NCBI GenBank assembly: GCA_002937505.1
Contig: PTJY01000001.1
Location: 1 to 64,000, forward strand
DNA from: Alphaproteobacteria bacterium MarineAlpha12_Bin1
GTDB taxonomy: Bacteria; Pseudomonadota; Alphaproteobacteria; UBA6615
Direction of reading: 5' to 3'
Length of the DNA: 64,000 nt
Position 1 is the first letter of the stretch, and each line of letters opens with the position of its first letter. Of the stretch, positions 52,205 to 60,596 are shown one piece after another. Below the pieces are notes generated by a model. That model was not told the origin of the DNA. It saw only the letters and a list, made by a program, of their open reading frames with translations, and ran no database searches. The position numbers were made by a program, and so were the translations under genes.

Positions 52205-52948
52205 ATGTCAAAAGTTCTTTTAGTTACTGGTGGAAGCCGAGGCTTGGGTGCCGCCACATGTGTTAATGCAGCCAAACAGGGATATAATAAGATTTGTATA
52301 AACTATTTGAACAACCGTGCCCGTGCAGATCAAGTGGTTGCACAATGTCAAAATGCTGGAGCGACTGCAATTGCTGTGAAAGCAGATGTTAGCAAAGAAT
52401 CAGAGGTAGTCGAGCTCTATAAGACTATAGATAGAGAGCTAGGACATGTTACCCACTTGGTTAATAGTGCTGGTATTATAGGACCCTATGGCCGCGTCGA
52501 TGAGGTAAAAGCTGAGGACCTTATAAAGCTGTGGGAATTGAATATAACGGGTATGTTTATAAGCTGCAGAGAAGCAATAAAAAGAATGTCAACGCTCCAT
52601 GGAGGCAAGGGAGGAGCTATCGTTAACGTATCCTCTGCCTCCTCACGCTTGGGAGGGGCAGGTGTTAATGTCCCATACGCGGCCTCCAAAGGTGCAGTAG
52701 ATTCACTTAATTGGGGCCTAGCTCAAGAAGTTGCTGCAGAAAGCATAAGAGTTAACTCGGTTAGTCCTGGGCTTATAGACACAGAAATTCAGCCAAAAGG
52801 CAGAGTTGAGACGGTAGGGCCAACTACTCCTATGAAAAGAGCTGGTGAGCCTGATGAGGTTGGTGAGGCCATTTTATTTTTATTATCTGAGGGCGCTTCT
52901 TATGTCTCAGGCACCTGCGTTAGCGTCTCGGGCGCACGCGCGCAATGA
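52205..52948 (+). CDS. Short-chain dehydrogenase/reductase (glucose 1-dehydrogenase-like)
   Basis: 247 residues with classical SDR marks: TGGSRGLGAATCVNAAKQ at the start, ADVSKESEV, NSAGIIGPYG, catalytic NVSSASSRLGG, YAASKGAVD and VSGTCVSVSGARAQ at the end. GGAGAGTTTAAA precedes the ATG. It is divergent from the Hyi-like gene, with 228 AT-rich bases between. It probably reduces or oxidises a secondary alcohol; the substrate is not evident. Confidence 0.88.
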   Translation: MSKVLLVTGGSRGLGAATCVNAAKQGYNKICINYLNNRARADQVVAQCQNAGATAIAVKADVSKESEVVELYKTIDRELGHVTHLVNSAGIIGPYGRVDEVKAEDLIKLWELNITGMFISCREAIKRMSTLHGGKGGAIVNVSSASSRLGGAGVNVPYAASKGAVDSLNWGLAQEVAAESIRVNSVSPGLIDTEIQPKGRVETVGPTTPMKRAGEPDEVGEAILFLLSEGASYVSGTCVSVSGARAQ

Positions 52949-52983
52949 AAAATTCTCAGGACCAAAAACAAGTATCGGATTAA

Positions 52984-53997
52984 TTATATCTCTATAGCAA
53001 CTTTTCCAAAATGCTTACCTGCTCGCATATATTCAAATGCCGATACAATTTCTTCTAAAGAAAATGTTTTTTCATCTAGAGCAGGTTTCAAATTATGCTG
53101 CTTTATCGCTGATAGCATCGACTCAAACTGTTCTCGATTACCACATGTTACGCCTTCCATTCGAATTTTGCGAGTAACAACGAGAGGTAGTCGAAAATCA
53201 TGGTTAGAGCCAGATAGAACACCAATTAGGCATGCAACACCTCCAGGCCTAAGGGCTTTAATCGATTGATCGAGAGTACCAGCACCCCCAACCTCAACAA
53301 CCACATCAACTCCCCTATCATCACTTATTTCTCGAGCATTTCTGGCCCATTCAGGAGTTTCAGTGTAGTTAATAGTATGATCGACTCCCAAGTCTTTTAA
53401 ACGTTGAAGCTTTTCATTAGAAGAAGAAGTACCAATTACAACAGCTCCAGCTAATTTAGCAAATTGAGCAGCAAAGACGGAGACACCTCCAGTTCCCTGA
53501 GTTAGAACAATATCGCCTGGATTTGTTCTAGCTTGATCAATGACAGCACTCCATGCAGTAAGGCCAGCGCAGGGTAAAGAAGCGGCTTCTAAATCGGTCA
53601 GGTTGTCAGGAGTATGACATAAACCGTGTTCGGGGAACACTCTATACTCTGATGCAACGCCGTCTATAACCCCCCCAAGACCAGATTTCATATTTTCGTG
53701 ATTGGGCTCACCAGCCAACCATTCCTGAAAAAAATTACCTACAACGCGATCACCCGGCTTAAAACGTTCCACACCTTCACCAATTGATATGACCTCTCCA
53801 GCTCCGTCAGACAATGGAATAAAATCCGTTATCCTTTGTTTAGAACCATAACCTCCTTCTACAGTAAGCAAGTCACGATAATTTAAAGTGGCCGCACGCA
53901 TGCGTACCAAAACTTCCCCAGGTCCGGCTTCTGGATCAGGCTTGTCCAATATAGACAGATTTTTAATACCTGGTTCATTAACGATAGCTACACGCAT
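52984..53997 (-). CDS. Zinc-independent MDR alcohol/quinone dehydrogenase
   Basis: 337 residues of the MDR superfamily: LVRMRAATLNYRDLLTVEGG, IPLSDGAGEVISIG, DRVVGNFFQEW, and the cofactor motif VLTQGTGGVSVFAAQFAK (about 163-180), VDHTINYTETPEW, then VVEVGGAGTLDQS. The structural zinc cysteines of alcohol dehydrogenases are absent. Strong ribosome-binding site (AAAGGAAAA). It is followed by the convergent SDR gene; no obvious partner. Substrate unknown. Confidence 0.88.
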   Translation of the reverse strand: MRVAIVNEPGIKNLSILDKPDPEAGPGEVLVRMRAATLNYRDLLTVEGGYGSKQRITDFIPLSDGAGEVISIGEGVERFKPGDRVVGNFFQEWLAGEPNHENMKSGLGGVIDGVASEYRVFPEHGLCHTPDNLTDLEAASLPCAGLTAWSAVIDQARTNPGDIVLTQGTGGVSVFAAQFAKLAGAVVIGTSSSNEKLQRLKDLGVDHTINYTETPEWARNAREISDDRGVDVVVEVGGAGTLDQSIKALRPGGVACLIGVLSGSNHDFRLPLVVTRKIRMEGVTCGNREQFESMLSAIKQHNLKPALDEKTFSLEEIVSAFEYMRAGKHFGKVAIEI

Positions 53998-54094
53998 AAA
54001 TTTTCCTTTGAATGAGTTGCGACTTTTGTGTCAAATCTACTTGAGTTCATTTGAGTCTATTTTAAACGGAAGGATAAACTATATAACAGCGGAA

Positions 54095-55339
54095 TTACTC
54101 GATAGATCTCTGATCGTCAATCACCTTGCCATCATTTGGTAAAGCATCTGGACCTAATAGCTCTACTTTTGATTTTAGCTTAGTGACAGATGCTATAGTT
54201 GCAATTATCGATTTAGAAATAGCGTCATCTCTATGCTCAGTCTCACATTTGAAGACCATTTCATCTTTTTGATTTTTACGATTTACTAAAAGACGCGCAC
54301 GAATTATTTCAGGATGTCTTTTACAAATTGTACTTATTTGTTCTGGGCTAACAAACATTCCTTTTATTTTTGTTTTTTGATCGGCACGCCCTAGCCACCC
54401 CTTTAAACGTTTATTCGTTCTTCCGCATGGGCTCTTGCCAGGCAATATGGCAGAGAGGTCGCCAGTAGAAAACCTAATAAGGGGATAATCTCTATTGAAT
54501 GTTGATACTAAAAGCTCCCCAACTTCACCATCAGGGACGGGATCTCCAGTCCCGGGACGAACAATCTCAACGAAGATTCCTTCAGCAATAATCATTCCTT
54601 CACATAAAACACCTTCAGAGTGGGTTTCGTATGCAATCAGTCCTGCTTCAGCTGTGGCATAGCATTGAGAAACCTCTACACCTCTCTCACGTATCTCTTG
54701 TCTTAGGGAGGATGGAAGAGCCGAACCTGAAACTAAAGCTTTAGTGAGCGAAGAAGCATCAGATCCAATTTCATTTGCCTTATCTAACAGAATTTTAAGA
54801 TGGTCAGGTATTCCTGTATATCCATTTGGTCTGAGATCCTTTATTACCTGAACTTGCTGTTCGGTACTATCTGGGCCCGCGGGAATAACAGAACACCCTA
54901 GAAACTGAGCTCCCGATGATAACATCTGTCCTGCAGGGGTAAGGTGATATGAAAAACTATTGTGAACAATATCTCCCGGACGAAAACCAGCAGCAAAAAG
55001 TGCTCTGGCGACCCTCCAGTAATCATCGCCTTTTCCCTGAGGCTCATATATAGGACCAGGTGAGCTATATAAATTTGGATATTCAGATACCTTGTTGGTT
55101 AATAGCCCCCCGAATGGGGGACTCTTCATCTGTATATCTACTAAATCAGCTTTTCTCAAAACTGGTAATCGGGCAAAACCCTCTCTATCAATAATTTCTT
55201 TTGAATTGATGTTACCTAGGACATCAGAATAATATTCTGAGTATTTTATCGCATGGTCAATTTGTTCAGCTAAATCAACAAATAATTTAACCTCACGTAT
55301 TGCAGGGTCTATTATTTCGTTATCGTCAAAGTGGACCAT
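54095..55339 (-). CDS. Phenylacetate-CoA ligase (PaaK)-like protein with atypical P-loop
   Basis: 414 residues, last gene of the HAAT-transporter cluster. The PaaK fold is visible from VLRKADLVDIQMKSPPFGG, GYTGIPDHLKILLDKA, SGSALPSSLRQEIRERG, CYATAEAGLIAYETH, RFSTGDLSA and the C-terminal GWLGRADQKTKIKGMFVSPE. Where PaaK has a Ser/Thr/Gly-rich ATP loop (SSGTTGKPT-like), this protein reads YSSPGPIYEPQGKGDD (about 91-106). It may still activate an acid, or act without ATP as a binding partner. The C-terminal catalytic Lys may be in NDGKVIDDQR. Known PaaK enzymes make aryl-acetyl-CoA. Confidence 0.82.
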   Translation of the reverse strand: MVHFDDNEIIDPAIREVKLFVDLAEQIDHAIKYSEYYSDVLGNINSKEIIDREGFARLPVLRKADLVDIQMKSPPFGGLLTNKVSEYPNLYSSPGPIYEPQGKGDDYWRVARALFAAGFRPGDIVHNSFSYHLTPAGQMLSSGAQFLGCSVIPAGPDSTEQQVQVIKDLRPNGYTGIPDHLKILLDKANEIGSDASSLTKALVSGSALPSSLRQEIRERGVEVSQCYATAEAGLIAYETHSEGVLCEGMIIAEGIFVEIVRPGTGDPVPDGEVGELLVSTFNRDYPLIRFSTGDLSAILPGKSPCGRTNKRLKGWLGRADQKTKIKGMFVSPEQISTICKRHPEIIRARLLVNRKNQKDEMVFKCETEHRDDAISKSIIATIASVTKLKSKVELLGPDALPNDGKVIDDQRSIE

Positions 55340-55386
55340 ATTTGTATTTGTTTTCTCAGATTAAGGAATATCAATATGACAGACCA

Positions 55387-56238
55387 TTAAGCCAGCCATC
55401 TCTTCTTCCTACGGTAGTGTTTAACCTCACGGTAACTTCGACGACCAGAAGTTGATAAGCCCAGATAAAATTCTTTTACATCTTCATTATTTCTGAGGGA
55501 TTTTGCATCCCCATCAAGAACGACCCTACCGTTTTCAAGAATGTAACCGTAATCTGCGTATCTAAGTGCTATATTGGTATTCTGCTCAGCCAAAAGAAAT
55601 GTGACCTGTTCAAGCTTATTTAATTTATCAACTATTTCGAATATTTCTTCAACTAATTGTGGCGCCAAGCCCATGGAGGGTTCATCTAGTAAAATAACTC
55701 GTGGCCTCGCCATAAGGGCTCTTCCCAAAGCGCACATCTGTTGCTCTCCCCCTGACGTGTATCCTGCCTGTGCGCTAGAACGGTCTTTCAAGCGAGGAAA
55801 ATAATTATAAACCTTCTCAAGATCAGAGCGGATCTCAGACGCACCATCGGTTCGAACATACGATCCAACCAATAGGTTCTCTTCGATCGTTAAATGCTCA
55901 AAACAATGACGACCTTCCATAACCTGAACAACGCCACGTTTCACAAGTTCATTAGGCGATAGACTTTGAACACGTTCACCATCAAGCTCTATAGTTCCTT
56001 TTGTGACATCTCCTCTTTCTGCTTTAAGCAGATTGGAAACAGCCTTCAAAGTTGTAGTTTTTCCGGCGCCATTCGCACCCAATAATGTTACTATCCGCCC
56101 TTTGGGCACCTCTAGTGAAACACCCTTTAATACTAAAATTACATGATCGTAGATAACTTCTACATTATTAAGGCTTAAAACCGGAGGTCGATCTACTTCG
56201 ACCCCCGGAGATAAGTTTTCTTCAAAGACTTCACTCAC
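55387..56238 (-). CDS. livF: Branched-chain amino-acid-type ABC importer, ATP-binding protein LivF
   Basis: 283 residues of the LivF class, cytoplasmic ATPase of a HAAT importer. Walker A GANGAGKTTT (about 50-59), RGVVQVMEGRHCFEHLTIEE, the signature SGGEQQMCALGRALM (about 158-172), Walker B VILLDEPSMGLAPQL, ending in a basic tail with GRRSYREVKHYRRKKRWL, a tail seen in acid-transporting relatives. The start codon is GTG with a weak ribosome-binding site. Sits between the SBP gene and the PaaK-like gene. Confidence 0.92.
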   Translation of the reverse strand: MSEVFEENLSPGVEVDRPPVLSLNNVEVIYDHVILVLKGVSLEVPKGRIVTLLGANGAGKTTTLKAVSNLLKAERGDVTKGTIELDGERVQSLSPNELVKRGVVQVMEGRHCFEHLTIEENLLVGSYVRTDGASEIRSDLEKVYNYFPRLKDRSSAQAGYTSGGEQQMCALGRALMARPRVILLDEPSMGLAPQLVEEIFEIVDKLNKLEQVTFLLAEQNTNIALRYADYGYILENGRVVLDGDAKSLRNNEDVKEFYLGLSTSGRRSYREVKHYRRKKRWLA

Positions 56239-56256
56239 TACTAACCCGTTTTTTTA

Positions 56257-57573
56257 TTAACAGCTGCGTGGAGTTATTTTATTTTCTGCGGCATAAGCAG
56301 ATGCAGCTTTTTCAACCATAGGTCTAACCACTTCTCTAATAGGTGAAATCCAGTCACTTACGATGTTCCACTTATTACCATCCCATTGTTGAATAATAAT
56401 TGGCCCCATAGTTTCATGATCGCTACAACTAACTTTAACGGGCTTAGTGAAACCTTCCATACCAATCTCTTTCAAACGGGCCTCCGTAAGATTCAAATTC
56501 TCAAGTCCCCATCTTACTTCGGATCCTTTTAGTGCTCGTTTGCCAAACTTACCTTGAGCTGTACGAATAGCTTCAACGGCAAACATAGCATTCACAACGG
56601 CCCTATTATAAAGAACTTCACCAAAGCTATTAGATTTAGCCTTGGCTTGGTCGCCTCCATATACATGTTTGATTATATCTTTATGCACTGGATAGTCGCT
56701 TCGTGGAGAATGGAACGTAGCAGACTTGTAGCCTTTCGCACCAGCGGCGGCAGGCACAACATCAGCATCGGAACCTGACCACCAATTACCAACAAAATGG
56801 TCCATAGGATATTTAATGGAAGCAGCTTCCTTAACTGCAACTTGGTTCATCACACCCCATCCTGACATAAATACCCAGTCCGGTTTAGCGCGTCTAATCT
56901 GCAGCCAGGTAGCTTTTTGTTCCTGCCCAGGATGATCTACAGCCAAAAGAATTAGCTCATAACCATACTTATTCGCCAAGGCTTTTAAGGTTGGGTTAGC
57001 TTCCTTGCCATATGCGGAGTTATGATATACGTGAGCAATCTTTTTTCCTTTCAATTTCGACTCACCGCCCTCTTGTTGAGCAACATAACGGATAAAAGCA
57101 GAAGCTTGGCTCCAGTAGGTTGTCGGAAAGTTGAAAACCCACTTAAAAACGCGGCCATCCGCAGCCGCAGTTCGCCCATATCCCATAGACAAAATTGGTA
57201 CTTCATCAACAGAAGCTTTAGGAATTAACTGATAAGTAATACCAGTTGAAAATGGATTAACTAAAGAAGCTCCTGTAGACCCTTTGTTCTTGAGCTTCTC
57301 ATAACACTCAACTCCTAATTTAGTATTATACTCAGTTTCACACTCTTCAAATGTAACTTTGACTCCGTTTATACCGCCATCGCGGTTATTAATCATAGTA
57401 TAATAGTCACGGAATCCATTAGCTACAGGAATGCCACTCGGCGCATAAGGCCCAGTGCGGTAAACTAACATAGGAATAAACTGTTCATCTGCGGCCACTT
57501 GTATAGTGGTCGATGAAATTCCGGTCATCGCAACAACAGCTCCGACCAGAGCTAACAAAATATTGCGTAACAT
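56257..57573 (-). CDS. ABC importer substrate-binding protein (LivJ/LivK type)
   Basis: 438 residues. Signal peptide MLRNILLALVGAVVAMTGIS with cleavage near VAADEQF. The body is a type 1 periplasmic-binding fold: GDGTRINNRDGG-like region INNRDGGINGVKVTFEECET, GYGRTAAADGRVFKWVFNFP, KGKKIAHVYHNSAYGKEANP and EVLYNRAVVNAMFAVEAIRT. It catches solute in the periplasm for the permeases LivH/LivM. AAGGGAGGGAATAG is a very strong ribosome-binding site, as expected for a binding protein in excess. The presence of two acyl-CoA ligases in the cluster suggests an organic or aromatic acid ligand instead of an amino acid. Confidence 0.9.
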   Translation of the reverse strand: MLRNILLALVGAVVAMTGISSTTIQVAADEQFIPMLVYRTGPYAPSGIPVANGFRDYYTMINNRDGGINGVKVTFEECETEYNTKLGVECYEKLKNKGSTGASLVNPFSTGITYQLIPKASVDEVPILSMGYGRTAAADGRVFKWVFNFPTTYWSQASAFIRYVAQQEGGESKLKGKKIAHVYHNSAYGKEANPTLKALANKYGYELILLAVDHPGQEQKATWLQIRRAKPDWVFMSGWGVMNQVAVKEAASIKYPMDHFVGNWWSGSDADVVPAAAGAKGYKSATFHSPRSDYPVHKDIIKHVYGGDQAKAKSNSFGEVLYNRAVVNAMFAVEAIRTAQGKFGKRALKGSEVRWGLENLNLTEARLKEIGMEGFTKPVKVSCSDHETMGPIIIQQWDGNKWNIVSDWISPIREVVRPMVEKAASAYAAENKITPRSC

Positions 57574-57678
57574 ATTCTATTCCCTCCCTTTTCTATAGTT
57601 CATTTATTAAACACTATTTTTTTAAATAAGTAATCTATTAACATTACATAAATACTATGTGCGTCCACATTTTAAGGT

Positions 57679-58755
57679 CTAATAAGGAAAGGGCCACAAT
57701 CTAAGTTTCTCTTTTGCTATCTGCCAGAGCCTCGCCAGACCATGCGGTTCAACAATAAGAAAGAAGACAATTAAAAAACCAAAAAGCATAATTTCAATGT
57801 GTTTTTGTAAATCTATAGGCATTGACAGTCCAAACAGCTGCGGAGCATTAGTCAATAAGATTGGCACACAAACAATAAAAGCAGCCCCTAGGAATGAGCC
57901 TAGAATGCTCCCAAGACCACCTATGATAATCATAAACAATACATAAAATGATTCATTTATAGAAAAAGCCTCAGTCTCGGCGCTTCCGAGCCATAGGAAA
58001 ACCATTAGGGCGCCTGCCACACCGCAATAAAATGAGCTTATTGAAAAAGCTATTAGTTTCGTCTGAAACGGACGAATTCCTATTATTTCAGCAGCAATAT
58101 CCATGTCACGAACCGCCATCCAAGAACGGCCTAATCGACCACGGACTAAGTTTTTAGCAATTAGAGCAAAGACGCAGACTATGGCTAAGGCAACAATATA
58201 GCGTGTTTCAGCCGTTGCCGTTGGGCCAGTGACTGTAACTCCGAACAGTTCTCTAGGCGGTGCTGTGATTGTGCCTGATGAGTTATGATTATAAAACCAA
58301 GAAACTTTATTAAACATCCAAACAAGAAAAAATTGAGAGGCTAAAGTGGCAACAGCTAAGTAAAACCCTTTTATTCGAAGGCTTGGAATACCAAAGAGAA
58401 AACCAACACTTGCCGATATAAGACCAGCTAAAATAAATATAACAATAATATTGACTTCTGGAAACGCAGTAGTCAGCTTGTAGGTCATATATGCTCCTAC
58501 TGCCATAAAGCCGCCCGTTCCGAGTGATAACTGACCTGCGTACCCAACCAAAAGATTAAGCCCTATAGCTGCCAAAGAAAATATTAACAGTGGAATCATT
58601 ACCGCCTGAAGTAGATATTCGCTTGCGGTCAACGGAATGACTAAAAAGGCAATTATAAATATGAACAGAATGAACCAACGATCCTGCGTTATGGGAAATA
58701 TTGCCTGATCAGCTTTATAGCTCGATTTAAATTGACCTGTCTCTCGATAAAACAT
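57679..58755 (-). CDS. livM: Branched-chain amino-acid-type ABC importer permease LivM
   Basis: 358 residues with about nine or ten membrane helices and the LivM marks LNLLVGYAGQLSLGTGGFMA, GSILGSFLGAAFIV and MFGFLIVFFLIVEPHGL-type ending. Forms the inner-membrane channel with LivH. The ATG follows AGGACAT and the gene starts eight bases after LivH ends, so translation is coupled. 105 bases separate it from the SBP gene. Confidence 0.93.
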   Translation of the reverse strand: MFYRETGQFKSSYKADQAIFPITQDRWFILFIFIIAFLVIPLTASEYLLQAVMIPLLIFSLAAIGLNLLVGYAGQLSLGTGGFMAVGAYMTYKLTTAFPEVNIIVIFILAGLISASVGFLFGIPSLRIKGFYLAVATLASQFFLVWMFNKVSWFYNHNSSGTITAPPRELFGVTVTGPTATAETRYIVALAIVCVFALIAKNLVRGRLGRSWMAVRDMDIAAEIIGIRPFQTKLIAFSISSFYCGVAGALMVFLWLGSAETEAFSINESFYVLFMIIIGGLGSILGSFLGAAFIVCVPILLTNAPQLFGLSMPIDLQKHIEIMLFGFLIVFFLIVEPHGLARLWQIAKEKLRLWPFPY

Positions 58756-58763
58756 ATGTCCTA

Positions 58764-59708
58764 CTAAACTCGCTCTATTATTCGTTCGCCAAACAGGCCT
58801 TGCGGTCTAAACAACAAAAAAGCAAGGGCTAGTACATAGGCAAACCAGTTTTCAATTGCACCACCCACTAGTGGTCCCCAATATATTTCGGCTATTTTCT
58901 CTCCAACCCCAATGATTAAACCGCCAACTATCGCACCAGGCACAGAAGTAAAGCCACCGAGTATGAGAACTGGAAGTGCTTTTAAAGCAATAAGCGATAA
59001 AGAAAACTGAACACCACTTTTAGCTCCCCACATAATACCAGCCACTAATCCAACAAACCCGGCCACTGACCATACGATTATCCATATATTTTTTAGTGGA
59101 ATTCCTACAGCCATAGCTGCTTGATGATCATCTGCAACAGCTCTTAAAGCTCTTCCAATTCGAGTATAATGAAAGAATATTGCTAAAACAGCTACTAGAA
59201 CTGCTCCTGATCCTGCAGCAAATAAATCAAACTCATTGAGAAGAAGCCCTCCCAGCTCAAAAGATTCGCTTGGTATACCTAGATCAAGAGGCTTTACATT
59301 ACTTCCCCAAATCGTCTCCCCAAAACCTTGAATCAAGAATGTTAGGCCAATTGTAGCCATAAATAATATGATGTCCTCTTGATTAATGAGGTAACGCAAC
59401 ATGAATCGTTCAACTACAAAAGCTAAAACTATCAGGACTATTATAGTTGAAATTAAAGCCGCCCATATCGGAAAGCCGTGTTCCATTAAGCCTACTAGCG
59501 TAAGGGCAGCAAAAAGAACCATTGCTCCCTGAGCAAAATTAAATACACCCGATGCCTTAAAAATAAGTACAAACCCTAGGGCAACTAAAGAGTACATAAC
59601 CCCAGTTAAAAGCCCACTAATAATAACTTCACTAAAAAAAATTGGATAGGAAACCATTTCAACGAATGGAGCCAAGAAAACCAAATTTAAGAAGTTTATT
59701 ATTTCCAT
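58764..59708 (-). CDS. livH: Branched-chain amino-acid-type ABC importer permease LivH
   Basis: 314 residues, membrane protein with about eight helices. Characteristic LivH patterns: GLLTGVMYSLVALGFVLIFK, GVFNFAQGAMVLFAALTLVG, RALRAVADDHQAAMAVGIP (the EAA-like coupling helix) and VLILGGFTSVPGAIVGGLI. Lies 12 bases after LivG and eight bases before LivM in a tight operon. Confidence 0.93.
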   Translation of the reverse strand: MEIINFLNLVFLAPFVEMVSYPIFFSEVIISGLLTGVMYSLVALGFVLIFKASGVFNFAQGAMVLFAALTLVGLMEHGFPIWAALISTIIVLIVLAFVVERFMLRYLINQEDIILFMATIGLTFLIQGFGETIWGSNVKPLDLGIPSESFELGGLLLNEFDLFAAGSGAVLVAVLAIFFHYTRIGRALRAVADDHQAAMAVGIPLKNIWIIVWSVAGFVGLVAGIMWGAKSGVQFSLSLIALKALPVLILGGFTSVPGAIVGGLIIGVGEKIAEIYWGPLVGGAIENWFAYVLALAFLLFRPQGLFGERIIERV

Positions 59709-59720
59709 ATCTAAAACACT

Positions 59721-60596
59721 CTACTTCTCGCTAACGCCCAAATATGCATCAACAACACCCTGGTCAGCACGAACAAAGTCGGGAGTGCCATCTGCAATTT
59801 TCTTGCCATAATTCAAAACAACAACTCGGTCAGAAAGGTCCATCACCACGCCCATATCGTGCTCGATAAGAGCTATGGTAGTACCAAACTCCTCATTAAC
59901 ATCAATTATAAACCTGCACATGTCTTCTTTTTCTTCCACATTCATTCCTGCCATTGGCTCATCCAGTAGGAGTAAGTCGGGCTGTGCGGCAAGAGCCCTT
60001 CCCAACTCAACTCTCTTTTGGAGCCCATATGGTAATCGTCCAACGGGTGTCTTTCGGATAGGCTCTATCTCAAGAAAATCGATGACATGCTCTGCAATCT
60101 CTCTATGATGAATTTCTTCATTACGCGCTGGACCCCAGTGTATCATCTGCCAAAAAATGCCTCTCCTCATTTTTAGGTTACGCCCGGTCATAATATTATC
60201 TAGTGTACTCATACCTCGAAATAGAGCTATATTTTGAAAAGTTCTCGCAATACCTTGAGACGCAGCTATCTGCGGGCTCATTTTTTTTCTTTCATTGCCC
60301 TTGTATTTAATAAACCCTTGCTGAGGCTGATAAAAACCATTTATCACATTTAGCATCGATGATTTACCAGCCCCGTTCGGACCTATAATTGCTCTAATTT
60401 CACCTTTTCTGATGTCGAATGTCACTTCATCTAAAGCATGCACACCGCCAAATGAGAGAGATATTTTTTCGACCTCTAGTAAGGTCTCAAATGAAGCGTC
60501 CTTATGCAAACCTGAACTTTCATTTGCATTTGTTTCTTTGTTAGATGGGGCAACTATTTCATTCATAATATTATTCTGCTGCAAGTTTATTGGCAT
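59721..60596 (-). CDS. livG: Branched-chain amino-acid-type ABC importer, ATP-binding protein LivG
   Basis: 291 residues. Walker A GPNGAGKSSM (about 68-77), ARTFQNIALFRGMSTLDNI, signature-region LPYGLQKRVELGRALAAQ, Walker B LLLLDEPMAGMNVEE, then ALIEHDMGVVMDLSDRV. An N-terminal extension of about 35 residues precedes the LLEVEKISLSFGG core. The start overlaps the end of the acyl-CoA ligase gene by 26 bases; an internal ATG 30 bases further (MNEIVAPSN) would leave no overlap and may be the true start. Confidence 0.92.
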   Translation of the reverse strand: MPINLQQNNIMNEIVAPSNKETNANESSGLHKDASFETLLEVEKISLSFGGVHALDEVTFDIRKGEIRAIIGPNGAGKSSMLNVINGFYQPQQGFIKYKGNERKKMSPQIAASQGIARTFQNIALFRGMSTLDNIMTGRNLKMRRGIFWQMIHWGPARNEEIHHREIAEHVIDFLEIEPIRKTPVGRLPYGLQKRVELGRALAAQPDLLLLDEPMAGMNVEEKEDMCRFIIDVNEEFGTTIALIEHDMGVVMDLSDRVVVLNYGKKIADGTPDFVRADQGVVDAYLGVSEK

